Source: Botryotinia globosa
Lineage: Eukaryota > Ascomycota > Leotiomycetes > Helotiales > Sclerotiniaceae
Reading direction: 5' to 3'
Length of the DNA: 64,000 nt
NCBI GenBank assembly: GCA_014898425.1
Contig: RCSZ01000003.1
Location: 2,418,001-2,482,000, forward strand
Part shown: piece after piece, positions 21,685 to 31,222 of the stretch
Layout: each line of letters begins with the position of its first letter
Position numbering within the stretch: the stretch's first letter is position 1
Notes under the pieces: generated by a model
The model's database searches: none
What the model was told of the DNA's origin: nothing
Seen by the model: the letters and a program-made list of their open reading frames with translations, nothing else
Made by a program: the position numbers and the translations under genes

Positions 21685-22928
21685 TCAACAGCAACCACCT
21701 CTTCTTCTTCTCTGACCTGTCAGCGTAAAAACCTCCTCCCACTCCCTCATTCCCCCAAGTCCCCAATTTTGCCCTCTCTTCCCTTTTCTTCTCCTCCTCG
21801 TAATCCCATCTTCAATCGTCATTCCACTCTTCACACTGGCTCCATCACTAGCATTTGTATCCCATCTCCCTCCATCCCCATACTGTATTCCACTCATTGG
21901 ATCATCGGGATCAATTTCTCCCAGCTCAATCTTCGTCAATATCATCCTCGCCAATCTATTAAAAACCTCCTCAACATTATCACCCGATAATGCAGAAACC
22001 TCGACTGAAACCGGTATATTTGCAGAACTAGCCCATCGAGATGCTTCTTCCGCACTAACATCTCTTCCGTCCGGCGCTACACTTGCTTTTAATTGTGATC
22101 CTATCCCCGCATATCCCGAAGTCGAATTCACAGATCCGCTCGCCGAAAAAGGAAACGAGGAATTCTTGCTATTAATACTGGATGGTGTTGCGGGGGGCAC
22201 AGATGTATCTACTAAATCTGTATTTGAGTCCGCGAGATCCGTCTTGTTGCCCACAAGTAATAGTGTAAGATTTGGAGAAGCAAGTGCTCGCGCATCATTA
22301 AGAAAGGTAGGGAGTCCGGTAAAGGAATTGTGGTTCGTAATATCGTAACATAGAACTGCGCCAGCGGCGCCACGATAGTAAGAGCGTGATACAGAGCGGA
22401 ATCGTTCTGTTCCTGCTGTATCCCATAGCTTTTACATGATTAGCCCTTAGCTTGGAAGGGGCAGCAAGAAGAGGAGCGGGGTGGGAATACCTGGAGTTTA
22501 ATGCGCTTCCGTCGAGAGCCACTACCCACTCTTATAATCTTGCTTGCGAATTCCACGCCGATAGTTTGGGATGTCAGGATCCTCCATTCGTTTTTGACAA
22601 ACCGATGTAATAGACATGATCTGTGCGACATCAATATCATATTCATATCAATCCAACCATAAACATCCCACTCATCACGAACAAATAGAAAATGTAACAT
22701 ACTTGCCGCTTCCACTTGGTCCTAAGAGTATAATCTTAGCCAAATAATCGTACATACTACCTAATTCCTGAAGGTCCATTAGTGTTTGTATGCAATGTCT
22801 TTCATTTTGTCTCAAACTTGGTATATCTTCATGTTGGTTTAGCAATGAAGGTATGGAAAACAAACCTGATCTCTGGTAGTACTGGCACTCTCATCACTTG
22901 CGGCGGATGAACGCCTTGGTCGTACCAT
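21685..22928 (-). CDS. Rab-family small GTPase, Rab4/Ypt4-like, with inserted loop
   Basis: Four exons: 22928-22866, 22767-22703, 22620-22491 and 22428-21685, joining in phase to 333 residues. Seen: G1 GPSGSGKS (37-44), G2 Thr62 in TIGVEF, G3 [11 protein letters not shown] (from 88), [16 protein letters not shown]4 NKTD, G5 VSALSG, and a C-terminal CC for double prenylation preceded by a basic stretch. Rabs of this group work at endosomes in membrane recycling. Two oddities: the residue after DTAG is Thr (codon ACA) where almost all Rabs have catalytic Gln, which should slow intrinsic GTP hydrolysis; and a Ser-rich insertion of about 55 residues lies between G4 and G5, making the protein much longer than the usual ~210. 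The Rab4 assignment rests on the [13 protein letters not shown] motif and is moderate. It is divergent from the dehydrogenase gene, with 347 bp between starts. Confidence 0.9.
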
Positions 22929-23275
22929 CTTCGCCTATGGGTGGGAATACGATAACGGGTTCAATTTTTTGTTGTCCAAGACACAGAAGGTCGAGATTCC
23001 TTGGAAGTTGTTTGATATTTTTATAATTTGGAATTTCTTGATTTCCTTCAGTAAATAGAGACTACAATAGGACGTGACATCAAAGTTGTCGCAAGTCTTA
23101 TCGCATCGGTGTTGAGCCAATCATTTCCCGACGCTAGACTAGTTTGGATTGGCTCTATATAGATTAGAGGGATTTGATAAGCCGAGGCATGTGATGAGTG
23201 AGGCATGAGGAAGAAGAATGGTTTCGTGAATGTTCAGAAATCTTCTTTAACATATATTATTCAAATATTATCAAA
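22929..23275. promoter_or_regulatory. Divergent promoter of the Rab and dehydrogenase genes
   Basis: 347 bp between the two start codons, carrying both promoters. No distinctive motif was recognised. Confidence 0.55.
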
Positions 23276-24617
23276 ATGAAGATTGAAGGTAGAACATTCA
23301 TTGTATCAGGCGGGTGAGTGAGATCATGCAACTATGAATGAATCAAACAGCACTAACAAGACATATAGAGCTTCAGGCTTAGGCCGAGCATGTGTTGTTG
23401 ATATCTGCCAAGCTGGAGGATATGCAGCTGTTCTAGATATGAATGAAGAGTTGGCTGAAGAGCTGGTTAAGGAAGTAGGAGGTGGAAAGGTAAAATTCTT
23501 TCAAACAGATGTATTGGAAACAGATAGTATCACCAATGCTGTTAAAGGTGCTTTGGAATGGGTCAAAGAAACTGGAAAGGAGGTTGGTGGAGTTATTGCA
23601 GCAGCTGGTGTAGCTACTCCTGCTAAGGTATGTTTTCAGTCTCTTGTTTTTCAAACAATGTTTTGTTCATATAAGATTGCCTTTGAAGTGTTAATGGCTC
23701 TATACTTTTCCCGTCGTGGTAGTTTCTCATGATTGCTCTTGCGTCAACCATACACAACCTCCAGCGAAGATTTCTAAGATTTTCCCTTAACACCCCCTTT
23801 TGATATTTTCCTTCCCCAAATCTCTCCCACCTTCCCCTCTCATCACTCAAACTGCTCTATTGTGGTCCCCTTTTCACCCGGAATGCAGATTTACTGACAC
23901 CCTAACCTCCCCAACCTCAGATCCTCGACCGCAACCTCAATCCCTTCTCTCTCTCCGACTTTGATTTTGTGATGAACGTCAACGTCCGCGGTACTATTGA
24001 TTTGATTCGTCAATGTCTTCCCCACATGGCTCGTTCTACTCCTCTAAATGAAGATGGTGAGCGTGGTGTTATCATTATGGTCGCTTCATCTGCTGCCTTT
24101 GATGGCCAGCCTGGTCAAGGTACTTCTCCCTTCATTCTGTTCTCCCAATTCTCACATCATTCTGAATTCAAGAGAAATTCAAGATGCTAACAGACAAATA
24201 GTCGCCTACTCTGCTTCAAAGGGCGCGATAGTCTCCTTAACCCTTCCCTTGACCCGCGATGTCGCAAAACATGGTATTCGCGTCGTAACCATAGCACCCA
24301 GTCTTTTTGATTCAAGAATGACGGCTATGATGAGTGATAAAGTGCGAGCGAGTTTGACCAGAGTTATGGAGTTTCCACGTAAGTTTTTATTCATGTCTCT
24401 CTATTATCTGTCTCCCTCTCATATGTTGTATCCCATACATTGTTCCCTCACCCAATTTCAATATTAGAATAAACGAGTTAATCATAAGAAAATAATAGTA
24501 CGACCGGGCAAACCCCACGAGTTTGCACAGCTGGCAAGACAAAGTATTGAGAATGTGATGCTGAACGGAGTAGTTTTGAGATTAGATGGAGGAATGAGGA
24601 TGCCTAGTAAGATGTGA
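23276..24617 (+). CDS. Short-chain dehydrogenase, type 2 3-hydroxyacyl-CoA dehydrogenase-like
   Basis: Five exons: 23276-23313, 23369-23627, 23921-24119, 24202-24378 and 24499-24617. Phases join exactly to 263 residues, close to the ~260 usual for the family. Seen: the NAD-binding fold with GGASGLGRA near the start, an acidic residue after the second strand (VLDMNEE) that favours NAD over NADP, NVRG, catalytic Ser in MVASSAAF, catalytic YSASKGA, and a C-terminal [13 protein letters not shown]. The overall pattern, including the GQPGQVAYSASK context and the APSLFDSRM region, resembles mitochondrial HSD17B10-type enzymes that oxidise 3-hydroxyacyl-CoA in fatty-acid and branched-chain breakdown. 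The exact substrate is inference. Intron 2 is long for a fungus (293 bp). No damage was seen. Confidence 0.9.
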
Positions 24618-26829
24618 GGTTTGGGTGCAGTTTGTGTGGACTCTGAGTATATATCATGGGTCTGGATTTGAAAGTTTGACAGGAAGTCGCAAAGGTATTA
24701 TTTTGACGGATTATAATTTGTAGTACGTAGTACGTAGTAATTGTAAATTGTATTGTATTTATCTAGAACACCTGTAAAGATTAAATTATAAGAGTATTTG
24801 TAAGGCCAATACTTCAAAATTTAGAGGACGAAATATACAATTACCATATGGAGATTGCAGTATCAGAATCAAGTATTCATCTACCATAATGGACTACACT
24901 GGAATAGACCACCAGACCAGCGAAGTTGTGAATCATCGTTAGTGAGAAAACAAGCAAGAAATAAATTTGCATAGGTAAGTTCATGATGCAGGGGAAACTT
25001 AGACAGGATGTGTGAACTATCCTCTCATGATATATAATATAGATGATATTTAGTGAAGGTTCTCCTTACGGATATAGGTTTTGAGCTTCTAATAAGCTTT
25101 GTATATTGCATATAGTAAGAGTTCTAGCCCCGGCTTATTACATATGTAAGGTTTTTCCAATTAAAATATTCAATTATTTAGGTTTTATATCCTGGTTTGT
25201 TGATTAAGTGATATCGTTAAATTAAAAATCTTATTATATTTATATTAGAAATTATTGAAATTATTTTAAAAAATAATTTGTTTTATTTTTAAATATTTTT
25301 ATAATAGTATTTTTGAAGAATTAAAATTGAAAAATCGAAAAAAATCGAAAACTTTCTTTATTTTGTATGGGAAAAGTAATACAAATTAAAAATTCTGAAC
25401 TTTTTCAATTAAAAGTTTATATAACCTTTTTACAATTTAATTTTTTTTTATAGAAATTTTTATATATAGATAATAACTTAATTATTCATTTAAAAGTTTT
25501 TTTTTCAATATAATATTAATGATTGTAGTAATAATTATATAATATTGTAATTTAAAAAAAAAATTGGTAGGGATTTTGTTATAAAACATTATGATGTGTA
25601 GTGAGTATATTCGATAACTCTTATTAATATACCTAGGTAGTATGTATTAATATCTGCCCATATCGAACGAGCATGAAGTTTCGATGCGAGCGAGATCCGT
25701 GTAATATGATATCAAAAGAAATACAAGGTCAGGAGTTTAAATTGTTTACCCTCTTCGGATGCCATTAATAAATCACACATTACCTAATTCAGATACAACT
25801 TCATATCGAGATAATCAAAAGCTTCTAGTAGAATCCCAAAAAAACATCATTTCATCTCATTTCATCTCATCTCATCTCATCTCATCTCATCTAAAACTCA
25901 ATGTCCCCTGTCTTGTTTCATCCCATCGGCGTCTGTACCGATTATCCTAGTATCAACCTACTAATCGCATACACATCACTCCACAATTCCACACAACGGG
26001 TTACGGGTGTAATGAATGGGGAAACTTATCCGAATGAACTTGGGTTTGCAGTTTGAATTATATTAATTGGCGGTTCCTCAATTTCAATGGAGGGGGACTC
26101 CTGGATGTTTTCTTTCGTTTTCACCTATGAAAGTATTGTTTTTCGATTGTTTTCGCATACACGCCGTTAATAGTTCTAAACTTGGCGTGACGCTTTGCTT
26201 CAACTGTAGGCACTCTATCCGGATCTCGTAGTTCGTTTTGGTGATGGAGCCCCAGTCATCGTTCGGGTGATGGGGGTGTTGCGACTACAAAGATTGAATC
26301 GTGCATGGATGGAGAGGCATTCGGGAGTGAAGGTTAATATATCTGCATCCAGACCTTTCATCTTTTTGGGTTTGGTTTCTGTCCCAGTAGTGGTTTATTG
26401 CAGGAATTTTGAGATGAACAGGATTGAGTCAATGGGTCTACGCTGTATTGAGTTGAACACATGTGGTGATGGTCCACTGTCCACTCCTCTATGGAAATTA
26501 GATGGCTTGCATTGATTGTTTGGAGGTTTGACAATGGGAGGGGAGGATTTCATATAAGTAGGGTTTCTTTCTGATAGAGAAGAAGAAGTTTTACTCTCTT
26601 GTTTCTTCAACACATCTTTCCTCGTTCAACTCTTCTATCACAAATACATTCTTTTTTTGGTGCAAAGTCGCCTTTCACATTCATTCGAATCAAATTTTAT
26701 ACATTCATTCATCCAGCTAGTTCTGGTAGATTTCGCTCCATTCATCTTCATCGATTCATCTCTCAAACTTCAAATCCTCTCCCAGTCAAGAAATTCATCA
26801 TCTCGAAGATAAACAAAATCTTTTTCAAA
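24618..26829. other. Intergenic region with a MITE and a CT-rich leader
   Basis: Holds the 3' flank of the dehydrogenase, a ~514-bp MITE (listed), a (CATCT)n array at about 25,851-25,892 and, at its right end, the promoter and CT-rich leader (about 26,580-26,829) of the secreted-protein gene. The frame upstream of 26,830 stays open but lies in leader sequence. Confidence 0.55.
25113..25626. mobile_element. ~513-bp TIR element (MITE), copy 1
   Basis: The left end GTAAGAGTTCTAGCCCCGGC is close to the terminal repeat of copy 2 at 51,644. The right end carries GGGATTTTGTTATAAAAC and ends AACTCTTA, matching the inverted inner end of copy 2 (CAGGGATTTTGTCACGAAAT). Its length equals that of copy 2. 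The interior is strongly AT-rich, standing out from the flanks, as expected for a RIP-mutated repeat. Part of the right terminal repeat appears deleted. Confidence 0.7.
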
Positions 26830-27723
26830 ATGCAATACACATCCACCATCCTCATGGCCGCTGGCCTCATCACCTCCGTCTCCGCCCACGGTCGTATCCT
26901 CAGCCCAACTCCCCGTAACCCCGGTGCCGCCATGGCATCCGCCTGCGGACAACAAGTCGAGGTAAACCAAGCCTCCGACCCCAACGGAAACATCCAAGGC
27001 ATGCTCCAAGTCGCCGTCAGTCAAAGCGACTACGATGCCGCCGCATGCAACATCTGGCAATGCAAGGGTTACAAATATGCCGACAACACTGATCTCGTGC
27101 AAAGCTGGACTGCAGGCCAAGTCGTTCCTTTCACCTTCAATGTTGCGGCTCCCCACACCGGTACCGCCAACATCTCCATTATCGACACTGCCGCTAACAC
27201 CGTCATCAAACAATTGTTGTACTATGATGTCTTCGCAAGCACCGCCACCGGTGTCACATCCAACGAAACTAGCTTCAGCATCACCATCCCAGATGATCTC
27301 CCAAGCACCTGTGCTACCCCTGGTGGATGTGTTGTCCAACATTGGTGGAATGCTGCTTCCATCGACCAAACCTACGAGTCTTGCGTTGATTTCACCGTCG
27401 GTTCCGCATCCGGATCTGGATCTGCTTCTTCCGCAGTCGCTTCTTCCGCCGTCCCAGCATCCACCGCCGCTGCTTCTTCCGCTGTTGCCGCTTCATCTTC
27501 TTCCGTCGCCATTGTAGCATCCAACTCTGTCGTCGCTTCATCAGTTAGCTCCGTTGCCGCCATTGCTACCTCCGCCGCTGTTTCCAGCGCCGTCCAAAGT
27601 CCTACTTTTGCCGCTCTTCCCACTACCTTGGCTACTGTTACCAAGGCAAGCAGCACTTCCAGTGCCGCTGCCGTGGCTACTTCTGCTGCCCCAGAAGAGA
27701 ATGGCAATACCTGCGGTGCTTAA
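26830..27723 (+). CDS. Secreted LPMO-like / chitin-binding type-4 domain protein
   Basis: A single exon of 297 residues. A clear signal peptide (residues 1-19, ending SVSA) is followed directly by His20, so the mature protein would start with His, the hallmark of copper lytic polysaccharide monooxygenases. Seen: HGRILSPTPRNPGAAM, a second His at 109 in APHTGTANIS as candidate for the histidine brace, Cys at 39, 73, 78, 161, 167 and 185 for disulfides, and DVFAS. From about 191 to 285 it is a Ser/Ala/Val-rich, probably O-glycosylated tail, ending EENGNTCGA with no hydrophobic GPI signal. Role by family: oxidative attack on chitin or another cell-wall polysaccharide, or copper handling by an LPMO-like non-enzyme. 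The exact family is uncertain. Codons end mostly in C, unlike neighbouring genes, pointing to high expression. Confidence 0.75.
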   Translation: MQYTSTILMAAGLITSVSAHGRILSPTPRNPGAAMASACGQQVEVNQASDPNGNIQGMLQVAVSQSDYDAAACNIWQCKGYKYADNTDLVQSWTAGQVVPFTFNVAAPHTGTANISIIDTAANTVIKQLLYYDVFASTATGVTSNETSFSITIPDDLPSTCATPGGCVVQHWWNAASIDQTYESCVDFTVGSASGSGSASSAVASSAVPASTAAASSAVAASSSSVAIVASNSVVASSVSSVAAIATSAAVSSAVQSPTFAALPTTLATVTKASSTSSAAAVATSAAPEENGNTCGA

Positions 27724-30700
27724 GTGCTGTTTGAGTAGAGTCGTAGATGCGTTTTTGTATATTTAGATATGATATGAGGATCGAGGCAAATGATAGATGC
27801 AAGAGGGAGAGTTTAAATGTTTTCTTGTACATAGATAGATTTTGATCAATGAAAGATGTTTCGATTGCAATCAGTCTGTCAAATGTTTTAATGTGATATA
27901 TCTAGAGATCTTGCACGCGTGAGAAACTATTGATATCTTCGCTCTCCCATCATACCACCATCTCTCGAATAAATAGCAAAACCAGAGATTCGAGAAACAA
28001 ATAGCTTGAAATCCGGAAAGATAAAGAATACAAAATCTATCCATCGATAGACAAGTTCGATAACACCGAAAGACTAAGAATATGGATACCCACGAACTAG
28101 AAATCACACATAGTCACTGTGGTTAATATCTTCATCCTCTCTCGTCTCCAATACGATAATTCAATACTCCTTGATATTGATATCGATATCGATACAGATA
28201 CAGGCGCATCGCATGGTCTTAGCATAGCTATATAGATCGAATCGATTATGAATTTACTACTACTACTATCGATATTGATATTAATAAACAAAACTTTCCC
28301 AAGTGAAAAGAACATCATTTTCCAGATTGAATTGCAATTGTTTTTGGATATTGGTATGGTTATCTTTATTTCTATTCTCCTGGCAAGATCGGATTCTTCT
28401 TCATAGATTAATGATAATTCCTAATACATATTCTGTAAATCAAAGGATCTATCGTAGAGTCTAGACCAAAAATATCTACCTACCTACCTACCTACCTAGT
28501 ATACAATGGTTCCACGAGCAGCGAGCGGTAAGCCTCCAAGGACCGGGACCGAATAAGGTTAGCTTGGATGATCGGATATTGAATTTGCAGGTGCTGCAAA
28601 CTGCCGAGGTCAGCACAGGCTACGTTGTTGGATGTGGGGTCTGGAGAACACGCGTCATGTGGTATTCCAGATTTCCTGATTATTACTCATGCATACCAGT
28701 CATCATTGATGAATGGATGAATGGATGAATGAATGAATCACTATGATGAAATCCATGGATACCTTCCAAGTACCAGGGCGTGTTTTTATTGAATATCGGG
28801 TTCGTGCACTGACAAGCAAAACGAGATTATATTTTTATTCTCTTTGTTTTTATAATTTTATATTAAATCAAATGATTTATATTAATTATTAAAAGTATTT
28901 CGAAAATATGGAATTGCTTATGAAATTTATATAATATAGATTTTTCAAATATAAAAAGTATTATTATATCAATTTATTTATAAAATAATTATTTATTAGG
29001 TATTAATCTTTTTGTTTACAAAAGACTAGTATTCATTAAAAACACGCCCTGGTACGAGTACTTCGTAGGATGATTAACTCCCTCGGTAGGTAAACCGAAG
29101 AATAAAGAATTACAGTAGCCCGGGGCGGACACCAGCCACACCAGCCACGATTATAAAATAATAAATCCCGAGGTAATAACGGATTCAGCCCTGTTTTATT
29201 GGTTGGTTCTAGTTTTCTTGGAATGTTCTTTGGATGGATACTCGACTTGTCCTATGTGGAATGACTAATTGGGTGGATAACCTTGGAGCAGTGGAGGTGT
29301 AAAAGTGTACGTATGTGGCTGTGTTGAGCTGTGGCGTAAATGGCCTGAGTGCCCAGTGAGGTGGAGGTGTTTAATGTGATCAATCCATTCGTATATTAGC
29401 GTTTCGTGGATGGATGGATGGATGGATGGATGGATGTACGCAAGCGCTGATTTTTGGGTTGCCATTTTCTTTGTGATGGGATAAGATGAGATGAGATGAG
29501 ATGAGATAGATATTGGATTGGAGGGGGAATTTTGATGGAAGAGTTCCAAGGTTCATCTAGATAGAGGGATGTCGCTTATGGAAAGACGGGGATGATTTAT
29601 CAGTATTGTACTTTTGAGATGAGGATTTCAACTTTGGGCACGCCAGGTGGGGAAAGGAAGGCCGTTGCATACGAGGTAGGTATCTGATATATCATATTGG
29701 ATGTGTATGGAACATGAACGACATTGATACTTGGCAACGAGCATAATCGTCCATGCTTTGCCAATGTCTGATTTTTGACGTGACTTGGCGTGGGGGAAGG
29801 ACTGGAAAGGACTGAAGTGGTTCATTGCTTAATTAAACTGGTAGGTACGAATCTTATGTGCTTTCCTGAATAGAGATGAGATTGATGAGGTGTGAGAGAG
29901 TTATCTATCTGGAGATTTGATGACGATCTACGTGCGTAACTTAACTGCCGGCAGTTTGTCACTCTCGCCATCCACGGATCAACCGCTTGTATCAGTCCGG
30001 AGGGTTAATTGTCGTACTACTCTTAAAGTCTTCGGGAAGAGAACCGAGGACGAATCGTGCATCGTCAAAGTATGAATAAGGAGAATCGTCAGATTTATTG
30101 CCAAGTGATTTACTATTGGTATTCAAGTGATTTCTTATTCCATATATCCATCCCTATGTGTCTTGAACATGATCACAAGGCAGTACCTAGGTAGGCACAC
30201 ACTACATCATAGTGACATCAACCCAAGCTTTCATCCCAGTATGGGGAAAGAGATAGAAGATTACCATGAGTGGTCAGTCACTCTCGTGATAAGATAGGAG
30301 GATATATGAATCAGGAGAAGTCTGAGTTGAGTGGTCGTGGGATAAATTGATGATGAAGGTTTGAGTAACGGAAGATCTTCGTATGAACTAATCAGCGTTG
30401 AGTAAACATTGAATAAACATGCAAATCTTTCTTCCCACTTCTGCGAATTGAAGTATTTCAATGCTAAAGTAGAGCATCATGAGGCACAGCACACACAACT
30501 TGGAATGCAATAGAATCCATCACATCAACCTCAACCTCACCGGCAATCTCAACATCCCGTCAATATCATATTACTGCGCCACATCTATTTATTCCCCATA
30601 ATTCACAAATCCAGCAAACCTCACAGATTCCCACCTCATCCAATCAGACAATAGAGAATATACAATTAAAAACGAATTACATCCAATCATACTCCTTTCT

Positions 30701-31038
30701 CCCAGGAATTTCTCCGCCACTTGGCAAATCCACTACTTGGAAAGTTCAGCCTTGGCAAACAGCAAACAGCAAACAGCAAACCTTGAATAATCCCTGGAAA
30801 TCTTCGCCTTATCAACTTGCAGGGAGAGAGGGAGTGAGAGTGACTTTCACCGTATCCCAATCCCCCATCCATCCACCCTTTTGTTATAAACATCGTTACA
30901 CCTACGGGTATATCAATCAACCATCAACCATCAACCATCAATCATCAACATCATCTTTTGTTTTTTGCTCTTACGTGTTTTCCTCTCTTCAAATAAAACA
31001 CCCGCACACTTCTTTTCTATTCATCTGATTCTACATCG
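27724..31038. other. Intergenic region, 3.3 kb, one MITE and microsatellites
   Basis: No supported gene. It contains a CTAC array (about 28,476-28,498), a 280-bp MITE (listed), a GGAT array at about 29,406-29,434 and a GAGAT array near 29,485-29,507. The last ~250 bases before 31,039 have the CA/CT-rich look of a promoter and leader. Frames of 60-95 codons here have no recognisable features. Confidence 0.55.
28773..29052. mobile_element. 280-bp MITE with ~22-bp TIRs
   Basis: The left end CCAGGGCGTGTTTTTATTGA and the inverted right end CCAGGGCGTGTTTTTAATGA match at all but one of 20 positions. TA flanks both ends as target duplication. The interior is AT-rich and non-coding. Probably a Tc1/mariner-class non-autonomous element. 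Confidence 0.88.
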
Positions 31039-31188
31039 ATGAAGGAAACTCCGTCTAATTCGCCGTCATTTCTAGATCGTGTGAGCTTTGGGGATAAATC
31101 CAAGGCACATGGCATCCCTACGACCTCGTCAGATCTGAGTGGACCAACTCTTCCCTTGAGCAATCCTCCTACTACCACCACGCAGAAT

Positions 31189-31222
<34 letters not shown>

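Noticed and set aside
27035..27707. Frames on both strands inside the secreted LPMO-like gene
   Set aside because: Strong codon bias leaves other frames open; only the frame with signal peptide and paired Cys is credible.
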